Shown here piece by piece: positions 38,671-47,875 of a stretch of 64,000 nucleotides of DNA. The translations under genes were made by a program, and so were the position numbers. The notes under the pieces are model-generated. The model was not told the DNA's origin. It made no database searches and was given only the letters and a program-made list of their open reading frames with translations. Position 1 is the first letter of the stretch, and every line of letters starts with the position of its first letter. The DNA is from Corynebacterium tuberculostearicum (GTDB lineage: Bacteria; Actinomycetota; Actinomycetes; Mycobacteriales; Mycobacteriaceae), in assembly GCF_016127015.1 (NCBI RefSeq), contig NZ_CP065972.1, positions 1,302,001 through 1,366,000 on the forward strand, read 5' to 3'.

Positions 38671-39522
38671 ATGCTCTACACGCTCGCCGCCTACATCATG
38701 TGGGGATTTTTCCCCGCGTTCTTCCCTCTGTTGCTGCCGGCATCGCCGCTGGAAATCTTGGCTCATCGCGTGTTGTGGACCGCGGTGTTGGTTACGGGAT
38801 TTTTATTCCTCAGCGGCCGGTGGCGCGAAATGGCGCGCATGGACAAGCGCACGTGGGGTTGGCTTGCGGCCGCGGGTGTATTCATCACGGTCAATTGGGG
38901 TACCTACGTGGTGGCGATTAATAGCAACCACGTGGCCGATGCGGCGCTGGGGTATTTCATCAATCCCCTGGTGTCGGTCGCCCTTGGCATGGTGTTTTTG
39001 AAGGAACGACTGCGGCCGTGGCAGGCCGGCGCGGTGGGCGTTGCGGCCATCGCGGTGCTGTATTTGACGTTCTTTACCGGCCAGGCGCCGTATATTTCGC
39101 TGCTATTGGCGTTCAGCTTCGGCTTTTATGGGCTGCTCAAAAAGCAGGTTCGGGTGTCCTCGGCCGTCTCGGTCGCAGCAGAAGCCCTCGTGATGTCGCC
39201 GCTGGCGGTGGGCTACATCCTGTGGCTAGAAACAAGCGGCCAGGGCACTTTCGCCAGCGAGGGCGTCGGCCACGCGCTGCTTTTGGTCAGCGCCGGCTTG
39301 ATTACCGCGCTGCCGCTTCTCTGCTTTGCGGAGGGCGCACGGACGCTGCGCTTATCGACGATCGGAATGCTCCAATACCTCACCCCCATCATGCAGATGC
39401 TGTGGGCGCTCTTTGTCACCCACGAGCACTTTTCGACGCACCGCTGGATCGGCTTCGGGATTATCGGCGTGGCCGTTGCGATTTACGTCGCCGACTTGGT
39501 GCGCATGGCTAGGAGCGCTTAA
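38671..39522 (+). CDS. rarD: EamA/RarD-family transporter
   Basis: 283 residues with ten hydrophobic segments, starting [24 protein letters not shown], which is the RarD family N-terminus. Typical features are [12 protein letters not shown] in the first half and [21 protein letters not shown] near the end. These are inner-membrane drug/metabolite permeases; the substrate is unknown. The open frame continues far upstream inside dnaE1 in antisense and is not real there. The ATG at 38671 is placed by the -10 box and by family length. Its 3' end overlaps the end of the next, converging gene by 14 bp. Confidence 0.9.
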   Translation: MLYTLAAYIMWGFFPAFFPLLLPASPLEILAHRVLWTAVLVTGFLFLSGRWREMARMDKRTWGWLAAAGVFITVNWGTYVVAINSNHVADAALGYFINPLVSVALGMVFLKERLRPWQAGAVGVAAIAVLYLTFFTGQAPYISLLLAFSFGFYGLLKKQVRVSSAVSVAAEALVMSPLAVGYILWLETSGQGTFASEGVGHALLLVSAGLITALPLLCFAEGARTLRLSTIGMLQYLTPIMQMLWALFVTHEHFSTHRWIGFGIIGVAVAIYVADLVRMARSA

Positions 39523-39778
39523 GTTCTTCGCGAGCAGCGCGGGCGCGGCGACGCGCCGCCTGTTCCTCTTCTGCCCGCAGCGCCCAGCGCGGCATTACCA
39601 CGACGAGAAAGATGCCATAGGCACACACGATCCCGGAAAACACCAGCGTCATCGACGTGCCGCCGGTGAAAAGACCGATAAAAAGCGCGATGCCGGATAC
39701 CACCACCGCGACCCACGCGGCGATATAGGCAAACTTGTAATTGGGCATCCACTGCGAAAAGGGCTGTTTTGAGGCCAT
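39509..39778 (-). CDS. small membrane protein
   Basis: 89 residues with two hydrophobic helices (FAYIAAWVAVVVSGIALFIGLF and MTLVFSGIVCAYGIFLVVVMP) and a highly charged Arg/Glu C-terminus ([22 protein letters not shown]). It converges with rarD with a 14-bp overlap. It lies downstream of the HNH gene by about 50 bp in the same direction. Not recognised. Confidence 0.65.
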   Translation of the reverse strand: MASKQPFSQWMPNYKFAYIAAWVAVVVSGIALFIGLFTGGTSMTLVFSGIVCAYGIFLVVVMPRWALRAEEEQAARRRARAAREELKRS

Positions 39779-39831
39779 GGTCCTAGCTTAGGATCGCCAC
39801 AACGCGCGACGCCTCAGTGACGCCGCGAAAA

Positions 39832-40857
39832 TCACGTGGTGGGCCCGGTATCGACGAGGTCGGGTGGGGGCGGATCCCAGGGGTTGACCCAGCGCACCCC
39901 GCGGGAGGTGCGCTCGAAGCGGCCATTGCGCGGCGGGCCGGTGCGATGGTCATCATTGCGGCCATTGTGATAGGCACAGGCGGTGGTGAGGTTTTTCGCA
40001 TTGGTCCATCCTCCGCCGGCCCAGCTGAAGATGTGGTGGACCTGGCACTCATCGGCGGGCTTATTACATCCCTTGACCGTACAAGTGGGATTTTCCGCCG
40101 CAGCCATCATGAACTGCTTCCAGGTGGCCCCACGGCGCATGCGGTACAGGTTCACTGGGCCCTCTACGGGGTGGAGCAGGGTGACAAATCCCTCCTCGGC
40201 GAGCGAGCGCTGGGCCAATTCGGCACCGGTTATCTGCGCGCCGTTGGTCATGGTCAGCACCACATCATCACTGCCATGGGCCACGCCGACCAACTTATCT
40301 AGTGGCACCACAACATTAGTGCGCACGGTAGAGGTAGAGGCGCCGGTGCGGAATAAAGAGGCGACGTCGGCAAGCGAGCCGGCACGCTGGTGGAGTTCTG
40401 CAATCAGCGCGGAAGGCCCGGTGACAGACAGCGTCCACGGCTTTCCGGCAGCGCGGCGCCGCAACCGCACCCCCGGCTTGGGTTCGCGCGGCGCGCGCAT
40501 CTTGCGCAACTTTGCGCGGGCGTGCCTTTCCATCTCCCGCGTATCGCAGGCAATGTGGGTGAGTTCGGCGCGCAGGGCCCAGGCGCGGGCTTGGGTGGGC
40601 GCGCGCCGGGCATGCTTTTCGATGACCTCCAGCGTCGGCAGCGAATGCCGGTTGCGGCGGGCCCCATCTACCGCACGTCGTTGGCGGCGGCGAAAGCGTG
40701 TGGGCCCGAAATAGACCTGTGCTAGCTGCGCAATGGATTCTGCTTCGGCATCGGGCATGCCGGCGGCATTAAGGTCCGCGGCGGAGGCATCGGCGGCCTC
40801 GGCGAGGATATCCATCGCCGAGTTGAGTGCCGCAATATAGGTCCGAATGTGTTCCAT
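39832..40857 (-). CDS. HNH endonuclease family protein (copy 1)
   Basis: 341 residues. An N-terminal DUF222-like helical region (about residues 1-230; LAQVYFGPTRFRRRQRRAVDGARR, LEVIEKHARRAPTQARAW) is followed by a C-terminal HNH nuclease. That domain has CTVKGCNKPADECQVHHIFSW, GGGWTNAKNLTTACAYHNGRNDD, with His, Asn and His in order and Cys pairs for zinc. It is a clear paralogue of the gene at 53279. Such genes occur in many copies in Actinobacteria (13E12-like); their role is unknown. It is a single gene between small minus-strand genes. Confidence 0.85.
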   Translation of the reverse strand: MEHIRTYIAALNSAMDILAEAADASAADLNAAGMPDAEAESIAQLAQVYFGPTRFRRRQRRAVDGARRNRHSLPTLEVIEKHARRAPTQARAWALRAELTHIACDTREMERHARAKLRKMRAPREPKPGVRLRRRAAGKPWTLSVTGPSALIAELHQRAGSLADVASLFRTGASTSTVRTNVVVPLDKLVGVAHGSDDVVLTMTNGAQITGAELAQRSLAEEGFVTLLHPVEGPVNLYRMRRGATWKQFMMAAAENPTCTVKGCNKPADECQVHHIFSWAGGGWTNAKNLTTACAYHNGRNDDHRTGPPRNGRFERTSRGVRWVNPWDPPPPDLVDTGPTT

Positions 40858-40917
40858 GCCCTAGATGCTAAAAGCGCTGGGCGGCCACCGCGCGCCACAG
40901 GGTCCAGGAGGGCGATA

Positions 40918-41454
40918 TTAGCTGGGAGGGCGGATGGCGAAGCTGCCCCAGGCGGCGTCGGCAGGTGCGGGCTCGACGGCGGCGACGGAGGGGGTGGAGG
41001 CGACGTCGGCAAGCTGGGCGCCCGACCCCCACACCACGGCCGCGCTCACCGCGGTGGGACGCTGCCCATAGGAGGCACCGATGCGGTCGAAAGCGCGCTG
41101 GATAACGGCGGCGCGGTCTTTCCCGGCGGTCGGTTCGGGGACGTCGATGGGGGCGGTGGAGCCGATAAGGATAGCGTCCATGCGCGGGGCTGCGGCAACG
41201 GCGGCCGCGGCTGCTACGGGTGGTAAGTCCTCGTCGAACGTGACAAGGGCGTAGGCAGTGGCGTTCGGAATGTCGCTGCCGGACACGCGCGCAATATACT
41301 CCGCTCGCGATTCCCCATCCGGGCCGAGCTGATCGCCTTGCACCTGCGAAGAAGCCTGGGTCCCCAAGGCACCGAAGAGCGCAAGGGCGGCAAGGAAAAG
41401 CACCGTCAGCACCGCCAAGGCCGCTAGCCGACGCCGCCGGTAGACCTTCCTCAT
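40918..41454 (-). CDS. membrane-anchored protein of unknown function
   Basis: 178 residues. A basic start ([11 protein letters not shown]), one hydrophobic helix ([20 protein letters not shown]), and an exported domain with [29 protein letters not shown] and an Ala-rich stretch ([16 protein letters not shown]). The ATG overlaps the rluD stop by 4 bp, so it is translated after rluD in the lspA-rluD transcript. The C-terminus ends [10 protein letters not shown]. No family recognised; similar genes accompany rluD in other corynebacteria as far as I recall. Confidence 0.7.
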   Translation of the reverse strand: MRKVYRRRRLAALAVLTVLFLAALALFGALGTQASSQVQGDQLGPDGESRAEYIARVSGSDIPNATAYALVTFDEDLPPVAAAAAVAAAPRMDAILIGSTAPIDVPEPTAGKDRAAVIQRAFDRIGASYGQRPTAVSAAVVWGSGAQLADVASTPSVAAVEPAPADAAWGSFAIRPPS

Positions 41455-42377
41455 CCCCGCAAAACCTCCAAGGCGTGCTCAAGATCTGCCGGGTACGGCG
41501 CCGCAATCTCGAACCACTTGCCGGTGCCGGGGTGAGTAAAGCCGAGTTTTACCGCGTGCAGCCACTGGCGCTCGAGCCTAAGGCGCTTAGCCAGGTTCGG
41601 ATCCGAGCCGTACATCGGATCGCCCACGCACGGGTGGCCGGTGGCGGACATGTGCACGCGGATCTGGTGGGTACGGCCGGTCTCTAGGTGCACCTCGATG
41701 AGGCTGGCTTCGCGGAAGGCCTCGATGAGGCTGTAATGGGTGACGGCCGCTTTGCCGTCGTCAAGCACGGCGAATTTCCAGCCCGACTTGGGGTGGCGGC
41801 CGATGGGCGCATCGACGGTGCCCTCGATAGGATCCGGCAGGCCCTGCACCACAGCGTGGTAGGTCTTTTTTACGCTGCGGTACTTAAAGGCATGCTTGAG
41901 CGCGGAATAAGCGCGCTCCGAGGAAGCCACGACCATCACGCCAGACGTACCCACATCGAGGCGGTGCACGATGCCTTGGCGCTCGGTCGGCCCGGACGAA
42001 GCCACGGTATAGCCGGCCGCGCGCAGCCCGCCGATCACCGTCGGCCCGTCCCAGCCCACGCTGGGGTGCGCGGCCACGCCCACCGGCTTATGCACGCAGA
42101 TGATATCGGCATCGCTATAGAGCACGTCCATGCCCTCGACCAGCTCTTCGCGCGGCAGCAACGGCTTTTCTGGCTCCGGCAAAAGCACCGAAACCACGTT
42201 GCCGGAAATCAATCGCTCGGACTTGCCCAGCTCCTGGGAATCGATGGTCACGCTGCCCTCGGCGCACAACTGCGCGGTGGCGCTGCGGGAAAGGCCAAGG
42301 AGCTTGGCCAGGGCGGCGTCGGCACGCATGCCTTCTAGGCCTTCGGGAATGGGGAAGCTGCGCATCTGCCTATTCAT
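41451..42377 (-). CDS. rluD: 23S rRNA pseudouridine synthase, RluD type
   Basis: 308 residues. The N-terminal S4 domain ([27 protein letters not shown]) is followed by the catalytic domain with [14 protein letters not shown], whose Asp is catalytic, and [23 protein letters not shown]. It isomerises uridines in the 23S rRNA helix 69 region, by family. Its start overlaps the lspA stop by 8 bp (42370-42377), as in many bacteria where lspA and rluD are paired. Confidence 0.93.
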   Translation of the reverse strand: MNRQMRSFPIPEGLEGMRADAALAKLLGLSRSATAQLCAEGSVTIDSQELGKSERLISGNVVSVLLPEPEKPLLPREELVEGMDVLYSDADIICVHKPVGVAAHPSVGWDGPTVIGGLRAAGYTVASSGPTERQGIVHRLDVGTSGVMVVASSERAYSALKHAFKYRSVKKTYHAVVQGLPDPIEGTVDAPIGRHPKSGWKFAVLDDGKAAVTHYSLIEAFREASLIEVHLETGRTHQIRVHMSATGHPCVGDPMYGSDPNLAKRLRLERQWLHAVKLGFTHPGTGKWFEIAAPYPADLEHALEVLRG

Positions 42378-42861
42378 GCTCGGCCTTCCTTTCCTCCAGC
42401 ACCATGGCGATGATGAAGATCACCACGCCGCAAGTAATGGCCGCGTCCGCGATATTGAACACGGCGAAAGAGCCGACCGAAATATAGTCCACCACGTGCC
42501 CGAACCAGAAGCCAGGGGCGCGGAAGATGCGGTCGGCGAAATTACCCAGCGCGCCACCGGCAATGAGCGCTAGGCCCACCGCCTGGCCGGAGTGGGTAAT
42601 GCGCGGGGCGGCAATGGCCACGCCGAGCACAAAGACCAGCTGGATGGTGGTAAAAAGCCACGTCGATCCCTCCCCGCCCATGGAAAAGGCGGCGCCAGGG
42701 TTAAAAAGCAGGGTAAACCGGAACCAATCCCCAATAACCGCCAGGGGCTCGCCCTCCGTAAGGATGGAGAGCATTATTTGTTTCACGGCTTGGTCCACCA
42801 GCGCCACGGCGATGACAACCGCGGCGATAAGTCCTGTCTTGCTCCTTCGTTTTTGACTCAC
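42370..42861 (-). CDS. lspA: lipoprotein signal peptidase
   Basis: 163 residues with four hydrophobic segments. It cleaves prolipoproteins before the lipid-modified Cys. The catalytic motifs are [26 protein letters not shown] (first Asp) and HVVDYISVG (second Asp). The GTG start at 42861 stands 7 nt behind a -10 box, TAGAAT (42869-42874), so the mRNA is probably leaderless. It diverges from a lipoprotein gene whose own GTG lies 42 bp away. Confidence 0.94.
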   Translation of the reverse strand: MSQKRRSKTGLIAAVVIAVALVDQAVKQIMLSILTEGEPLAVIGDWFRFTLLFNPGAAFSMGGEGSTWLFTTIQLVFVLGVAIAAPRITHSGQAVGLALIAGGALGNFADRIFRAPGFWFGHVVDYISVGSFAVFNIADAAITCGVVIFIIAMVLEERKAEHE

Positions 42862-42868
42862 CCGCTCT

Positions 42869-42895
42869 ATTCTAAACGGGAGCGTCCGGTATTTT
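42869..42895. promoter_or_regulatory. divergent leaderless promoters of lspA and a lipoprotein gene
   Basis: Minus-strand TAGAAT (42869-42874) is 7 nt from the lspA GTG. Plus-strand TATTTT (42890-42895) is 7 nt from the GTG at 42903. There is no SD sequence ahead of either start. The arrangement repeats that of dnaE1 and rarD. Confidence 0.5.
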
Positions 42896-42902
42896 GGTAA
42901 GC

Positions 42903-43844
42903 GTGTTTCGAGTCAAAGTTTTTGCAGCCCTGACCACAGCCGCCGTAGCGCTTACGGCGTGTTCCTATGAAAAGCCGGGACCCGCGGTAGAACAGCCCGT
43001 GGGCCTGACTATCGACGCCCCACGCGTCACCGTGGACAATCCCGGCACCGGGGAGAAAAAGCTCCTGGAATACCGGGATATCGACTCCACGCAGGACGTG
43101 AGCTACCGCGTTACCGAGGGTTTTTCGCAGGACTTGCTCAAAAAGTCCGCGGCCGAGAAGTTTCAGGCCTCCGACGTCGAATCCACCACCACTACCCTGC
43201 CGCTATCGGCCAAGGTCGATAAGGCTAGCGAGGACGTTGAAGATCAGCTGCCCGCTACCCGCAATGCGTTCGTCACGGTCGGAGCCCCAGAATCGTCCGG
43301 AGATAAAGACATCTCCTCAGCAGAGGGATTCCAATTTGGCTGGCGCGGCCAAAATACAGGCCAGATGAATTCCTTGCGCTTGGCCGCACCCCAGGACGCC
43401 ACGGATGAAGCCCGTGGCTCTGTCGAACAGGCGATTATGAAGCTGACGGCCCTACCCGTGGTTTTCCCCACCGAGGAGGTAGGCAAGGGAGCGAGCTGGA
43501 CGGTGGATTCGCGCGTTACCGGCGAGTCCACCCTGCTGCAGACCACGCGCTATACGGTCGCTTCCATCGAGGGCGACCAGGTCAAGCTCAACGTGGAGGT
43601 AGAACAGCGGCCGTCGCTAGGCGCGCTGTCCTTTGAAGGCCAGGCCCAGGGCACGGAGTTGGAGGACAAGGAGCTCAAGGTAGTGGACTCCAGCACCCAG
43701 TCCAAGGGCACCATCACGGTAGACCTGAGCAAGCCGCTGCCCGTGGGCGGTGACGTGTCTTTCGATACGAAGGTCATTTATGGCGCCGCCGGCTCGCAGC
43801 TGCGCGTGGTGCAGTCGAGCCTGACGGAGCTGAACTTTTCCTAG
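42903..43844 (+). CDS. lipoprotein of unknown function
   Basis: 313 residues from the GTG at 42903. A signal peptide with lipobox LTACSY (Cys near residue 19) marks it as lipid-anchored. The exported part is rich in beta-prone Thr/Ser/Val segments (DAPRVTVDNPGTGEKKLLEYRDIDSTQ..., GKGASWTVDSRVTGESTLLQTTRYTV). It contains no Cys beyond the lipobox. The stop codon directly abuts the stop of the converging gene (TAG 43842-43844, TTA from 43845). The family is not recognised. Confidence 0.75.
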   Translation: MFRVKVFAALTTAAVALTACSYEKPGPAVEQPVGLTIDAPRVTVDNPGTGEKKLLEYRDIDSTQDVSYRVTEGFSQDLLKKSAAEKFQASDVESTTTTLPLSAKVDKASEDVEDQLPATRNAFVTVGAPESSGDKDISSAEGFQFGWRGQNTGQMNSLRLAAPQDATDEARGSVEQAIMKLTALPVVFPTEEVGKGASWTVDSRVTGESTLLQTTRYTVASIEGDQVKLNVEVEQRPSLGALSFEGQAQGTELEDKELKVVDSSTQSKGTITVDLSKPLPVGGDVSFDTKVIYGAAGSQLRVVQSSLTELNFS

Positions 43845-44495
43845 TTACTCGGCCGGGGCTTCCACAGGGGCCTCAGCTGGCGCCTGCTCGGCGCCGGCAG
43901 CCGGGGCGTCGCCTTCAGCCGGAGCAGCGTCGCCCTCGGCCGGCGCCGGGGCGGGTGCGGAGGCACCGGCGCCGGTATCTGCACACATCTCCGGAACCTG
44001 TTCCGGCGGCACGGTGTTTTGGATGAGCGTGCAAGCCCACGCCTTGGAGAGCTTCCAGGTGCCATCTTCGTACACGAACTCCACCTGGTCAGCGGTCTGC
44101 TGCTGGCCGTCAGCGGTGGTGAAGTTCACGGTGGTCAGCACGGACTGCGGGTCATAGCCCGGAAGCACAGGATCGACGACTTCGAACTCGGCACCGGATT
44201 CCTGCTTGGACTGTGCCATGGTGTCAAAGATTTCCGGTGCGGTCTCGCCGCCCTGCACGGTGGCGGTCTTTTCCTGCTCAGAGGCGTTCGGGTCGGTGGC
44301 CTTGGCCAAGATGGCGTTGAGATCCGCCGGGGACGGCAGCGCTGGGGCGGCGGAATCGCCGTCGGAAGAGGCGGATTCCTGCGCCTCGGTGTTGGTGGCG
44401 GCGGTATCGTCCTGCTCGTCGTCGGAAGAGCAGGCGGCCAGGGCGGTGGCCGCGGTCAGTGCGAGGCACGCGGCGCTAAACTTGCGGAATTTCAC
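43845..44495 (-). CDS. MTB12-like lipoprotein with Ala/Pro/Glu-rich tail
   Basis: 216 residues. The lipobox LAACSS follows a normal signal peptide. The folded part (about residues 50-160: PSPADLNAILAKATDPNASEQEKTATVQGG...TADQVEFVYEDGTWKLSKAWACTLIQ) resembles the low-molecular-weight antigen MTB12 fold of mycobacteria. The last 40 residues are a repetitive PAEGDAAPAEGDAPAAG-type tail, probably extended in the cell wall. The GTG start at 44495 has GGAG 6 nt upstream. Function unknown. Confidence 0.75.
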   Translation of the reverse strand: MKFRKFSAACLALTAATALAACSSDDEQDDTAATNTEAQESASSDGDSAAPALPSPADLNAILAKATDPNASEQEKTATVQGGETAPEIFDTMAQSKQESGAEFEVVDPVLPGYDPQSVLTTVNFTTADGQQQTADQVEFVYEDGTWKLSKAWACTLIQNTVPPEQVPEMCADTGAGASAPAPAPAEGDAAPAEGDAPAAGAEQAPAEAPVEAPAE

Positions 44496-44603
44496 TTCTA
44501 ACTCCTCACGTCTGGGTTCTAAACTCCCATCAGTTTACAGCTGCACCAGCTTTTTCCGGGCTGCGCCCGCCGCGTGGGCGAAGATTTCTTTAACCTTAGG
44601 TGC

Positions 44604-45497
44604 ATGACCCGACTTGCTTTGATCGCCACCGGCGGCACGATCGCGTGCACCACCGTGGCCGATGGTTCCTTGGTTCCCACCGTCTCCGGCGCGGACCTCG
44701 CCGCTGAAATCGACGCCGAGGTAGTGGAGTTTCGCCAGCTCGACTCGTCATCTATTACTTTGGCGGACCTCGATGAGCTCATTGCGGTGGTCAACGAGCA
44801 CACCGCGCGCGAGGATATCGGTGGCGTGATCATCACCCATGGCACCGACTCCATGGAGGAAACCGCGCTAGCGTTGGAGATTTTCTGTAGTGGCACAAAA
44901 CCCATCGTGCTTACGGGCGCGCAGCGCGCCTACGATCACCCCGCGGCCGACGGCCCCACCAATCTGCGCGCTGCCCGCGAGATTGCGGCCAGCGGGCGCC
45001 CTGGGGTTTTCCTCTGCTTCGGCGGCGAGACCATCCCGGCGCGCGGTGCGCGCAAGCGGCACACCAGTGAACTGCGCGGGTTTGAGTCACTGCCCGTTCC
45101 TGGCACCACCCCACGTTTGCATCCTGCCCCGCTGGCGTCGCAGCGTATCGAGATCATCCCCGCCTATCCGGGAGCGGGGCGCCTGCTGGTCGACGCCGCC
45201 GTAAACTCCCCCACTTCCGGTCTCATTGTGGAGGCCATGGGCTCGGGAAATATGGGCGAGGACATGGGCCGCGCGCTTGCCGACGCCCTCCACGCCGACC
45301 TCCCTGTCATCATTTCTACCCGCACACCCTATGGCCCGACGGCGCTGGCTTACGGTGGAGACGGTGGTGGCGCAAGCCTGGGGAAACGTGGTGCCATCAA
45401 CGCCGGATGGTTCCGACCGAGCCAAGCGCGAATCCTGCTCGCGGCGGCGTTGGCCACCGGCACCGATCCGGCGGAGCTGTTTACCCAGGAGGGCTAG
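44604..45497 (+). CDS. ansA: asparaginase (type I/II family)
   Basis: Hydrolyses asparagine to aspartate and ammonia. 297 residues, slightly shorter than the usual 320-330. The two catalytic motifs are present: IATGGTIAC near the N-terminus (first Thr) and IITHGTDSMEETA (second Thr-Asp pair), followed by VLTGAQRAYD. No signal peptide, so cytoplasmic. The ATG at 44604 has -10 TAACCT 7 nt upstream and may be leaderless. The end overlaps the dinB end by 4 bp in convergent orientation. Confidence 0.92.
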   Translation: MTRLALIATGGTIACTTVADGSLVPTVSGADLAAEIDAEVVEFRQLDSSSITLADLDELIAVVNEHTAREDIGGVIITHGTDSMEETALALEIFCSGTKPIVLTGAQRAYDHPAADGPTNLRAAREIAASGRPGVFLCFGGETIPARGARKRHTSELRGFESLPVPGTTPRLHPAPLASQRIEIIPAYPGAGRLLVDAAVNSPTSGLIVEAMGSGNMGEDMGRALADALHADLPVIISTRTPYGPTALAYGGDGGGASLGKRGAINAGWFRPSQARILLAAALATGTDPAELFTQEG

Positions 45498-46882
45498 TCC
45501 TCGCTGGTCAGCCAGTCCTGCCAATCCAGTGAGTCGAGCGGGTCTGCTGGCACGAGCGCGGGATCGTCGGCCGCGAAGGATGTGGTGCGGCCGGGACCCG
45601 TGGTGCGGGTTTCAAAGCGCACGCTCACCACCCCGTGGCCGGCGCCTTGAATCCAACCGTGGCCGTAATCGGGGTGGAAAACATCCTGCGTAGCGTGCCA
45701 CTGGCTATCGGTTTCTTCTTCCACCGTTACCGTAGGCGCTGGAATGGCCGGTGTTGCGTCGTCGCTCACCCCAGTCTCATAGTCCGTATCCGCCGGTGCA
45801 GGACGCACGATCTCACGGTCGAGCTCCGGAAAAAGCACGTCTTGGCGAGCGGCCTCTAGCCCGGAATAGCTCACCCCTACCAGGCGGATGGGCCCCAGCT
45901 CATCGGGGTAGCGGGCAAGCTTGAAGGCGGCAGCGGTAAGCACGGCGGCGTCGTCAGTCGCGTAGGGCAAGGTGGTCGAGCGCGATTCGATATGAAAATC
46001 CGCCATGCGCAGCTTCACCGTTACGGTGCGCGCGCCGCGCCCGTCCTTAAGCAAACGACGGTGAGCGCCCTCCGCCGCGCGAGTGATGGCTGCATCGACC
46101 TCGGGAGTGGTCTGCAAGTCTTTCGGGTAGGTGTGCTCGGTAGAAATCTGCTTAGAAATAGCACGCGGCGCCACCTCACGGTCATCAATGCCGCGGGCCA
46201 GCTGCCAGAGCTGCAGCCCGACCACACTGCCGATGGAAATCTCTACTTCCTTGCGCGTCATCGCCGCTAGCTGCCCAATGGTTTCTACGCCGATGGACTT
46301 GAGCTTCGCCCCGGTGACCGGGCCGACTCCCCACAGCTTGTTCACCGCAAGGGGGTGCAACATATCTAGCTGGCGCTCCGCCGGGATAACAAAGGTGCCA
46401 TCGGGCTTCGCTTCGCCCGATCCAATCTTGGCGAATTGTTTGCCCGATCCCGCCCCAATGGAGCACGGCAGACCCGTCTCTTCCCGAATGAGCCCGCGCA
46501 GCTCATCAGCCCAGCGCTTGACCTCCTCCGCGCTCGCCCCTTCTAGGGCGGCGGGTTCCATAAAAGCCTCATCGATAGAAAGCTGCTCAATGACCTCCAC
46601 GTGTTGCGCGATGATGTTAAAAACGCGCCGCGAGGCCGCCGCATACACCGCCCGGCGCGGCTGCACTACCACCGCGCGAAGTCCAACAAGCTGCTGCGCG
46701 CGATACATCGGCATGGCCGAATGCGCGCCGTACTCGCGCGCCTCATAGGAGGCGCCGGCCACCACGCCGCGCCCACTGGTGCCTCCCACCAAAACGGGAC
46801 GCCCCTGCAGCGTAGGCCGGGTCAGCTGCTCGACGGAGGCGAAAAACGCGTCCATGTCGATATGTAAAACCCAGCGTTGCAT
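45494..46882 (-). CDS. dinB: DNA polymerase IV (Y family)
   Basis: Translesion polymerase, 462 residues. It starts MQRWVLHIDMDAFFASVEQL with the first metal-binding Asp pair; the second acidic motif is LSIDEAFME. The little-finger domain follows at about residues 235-345. The C-terminal segment of about 80 residues (HATQDVFHPDYGHGWIQGAGHGVVSVRFETR...) is the extension usual in actinobacterial DinB. The ATG at 46882 is chosen over an open frame to 46975 because TAGACT ends 7 nt upstream. No LexA box was found, so SOS control is not evident. Confidence 0.93.
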   Translation of the reverse strand: MQRWVLHIDMDAFFASVEQLTRPTLQGRPVLVGGTSGRGVVAGASYEAREYGAHSAMPMYRAQQLVGLRAVVVQPRRAVYAAASRRVFNIIAQHVEVIEQLSIDEAFMEPAALEGASAEEVKRWADELRGLIREETGLPCSIGAGSGKQFAKIGSGEAKPDGTFVIPAERQLDMLHPLAVNKLWGVGPVTGAKLKSIGVETIGQLAAMTRKEVEISIGSVVGLQLWQLARGIDDREVAPRAISKQISTEHTYPKDLQTTPEVDAAITRAAEGAHRRLLKDGRGARTVTVKLRMADFHIESRSTTLPYATDDAAVLTAAAFKLARYPDELGPIRLVGVSYSGLEAARQDVLFPELDREIVRPAPADTDYETGVSDDATPAIPAPTVTVEEETDSQWHATQDVFHPDYGHGWIQGAGHGVVSVRFETRTTGPGRTTSFAADDPALVPADPLDSLDWQDWLTSED

Positions 46883-46889
46883 GCGGCCC

Positions 46890-47186
46890 AGTCTAATAGG
46901 CGTACCTCCACATGCCCTCCTGGATGTTTGCATGCCGTTAATTAAAGCTTTAATTTCCTTCCATCTCACCGCCACCCGCCCGCAAAGTCATCTATTTAGG
47001 TTTTCAAAGACACTTTCTCCAGAAAGTAACCCTCAGCCTATGAAGCCTCCATAGTTGCACACGGAGTCCACAACTCGCCTCGCTCCTTACTGTCCGAGCC
47101 GAAGATATCGACACCACAGCCCTGAGGAAACAATCGCCATTGCACGTATTTCCCCTCGTCTTGGTAGCACAAACGAAAGGCCGCAC
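46890..47186. other. intergenic region with two perfect dyads
   Basis: About 300 bp without a convincing gene, between divergent dinB and the phosphoesterase gene. It holds a 16-bp perfect palindrome AATTAAAGCTTTAATT (46940-46955) and the dyad ACTTTCT-CC-AGAAAGT (47012-47027). The dinB -10 candidate TAGACT is at 46890-46895 on the minus strand. The frame from 47055 lacks an SD and is only the upstream extension of the next gene. The dyads look like regulator sites; the proteins are unknown. Confidence 0.45.
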
Positions 47187-47810
47187 ATGCCCGCTAGCAT
47201 CTTCGTCTTTTCAGATCTCCACTTAGGTCTCCCTGGCGCTCCTGGGCTGGACTGGGCCCTGCAGGCATTCGAGGTTGCTGCCAATAGAGGGGCCACGGCG
47301 TGCGTGTGCTTGGGCGATATCATTGACCGCAACGCTAACTCGGCCGAGTTTGTACCTCAGGTCCGCACCGTTATGGCCCATGCTGTCACTCTGTTCAGCG
47401 AAGTCCACTTCATTTCCGGCAACCACGATACCCACCATAACCTGGACTTCCCGCCCGAGGTCACAGTCCACGGCACGCAGGTGCATACCTTTCACATAGG
47501 AAACACCACGGTTCTAACCGCAGCGGTGGCCACTGATCCGGACCCGCGCCGCCTCCAGCTTCCTCCCCGCCGCAGCAACGGGCCCGTCCTCGGCCTCCTA
47601 CATTCTTCCGTCAGCGGTGAGTTTTCTAAAGTCACCTGCCTGCCGCTTTCCGTGGCTGAGCTACAGGCCTCCGAGGCCGATGCCTGGGTCCTTGGGCACG
47701 TCCACACCCCGCACACGCTTGCCGACACCCCCTTCATCGGCTGGGTCGGCATGGGCCACGGCTTACTCTTCGACCCTGATACGTGCCACGTCACACGTTT
47801 ACATTACTAG
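47187..47810 (+). CDS. metallophosphoesterase
   Basis: 207 residues with the calcineurin-like metal motifs in order: FVFSDLHLG (DxH), CLGDIIDRN (GDxxD), ISGNHDTHHN (GNHD), GLLHSS and VLGHVHTPHT (GHxH). It is cytoplasmic with no additional domain. The ATG at 47187 has GAAAGG 7 nt upstream. The gene lies 65 bp before a GntR-MFS pair, so it could belong to the same accessory unit. The substrate is not predictable; nucleotide or small phosphodiester hydrolysis is usual in this family. Confidence 0.85.
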   Translation: MPASIFVFSDLHLGLPGAPGLDWALQAFEVAANRGATACVCLGDIIDRNANSAEFVPQVRTVMAHAVTLFSEVHFISGNHDTHHNLDFPPEVTVHGTQVHTFHIGNTTVLTAAVATDPDPRRLQLPPRRSNGPVLGLLHSSVSGEFSKVTCLPLSVAELQASEADAWVLGHVHTPHTLADTPFIGWVGMGHGLLFDPDTCHVTRLHY

Positions 47811-47843
47811 ATTCGTTCCCCACAAATCCCACTCATATTTTTG

Positions 47844-47867
47844 CTTGCATACAAGCTTGCATGCAAG
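47844..47867 (+). promoter_or_regulatory. tandem palindromic operator of the GntR gene
   Basis: Two 12-bp palindromes stand end to end: CTTGCATACAAG at 47844-47855 and CTTGCATGCAAG at 47856-47867. The second is perfect; the first has one central mismatch. They end 8 bp before the GntR start. The inverted TTG...CAA form is usual for GntR/FadR-type sites, so this is most likely an autoregulatory operator for the regulator and the MFS gene. Confidence 0.7.
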
Positions 47868-47875
47868 ATGGATGC

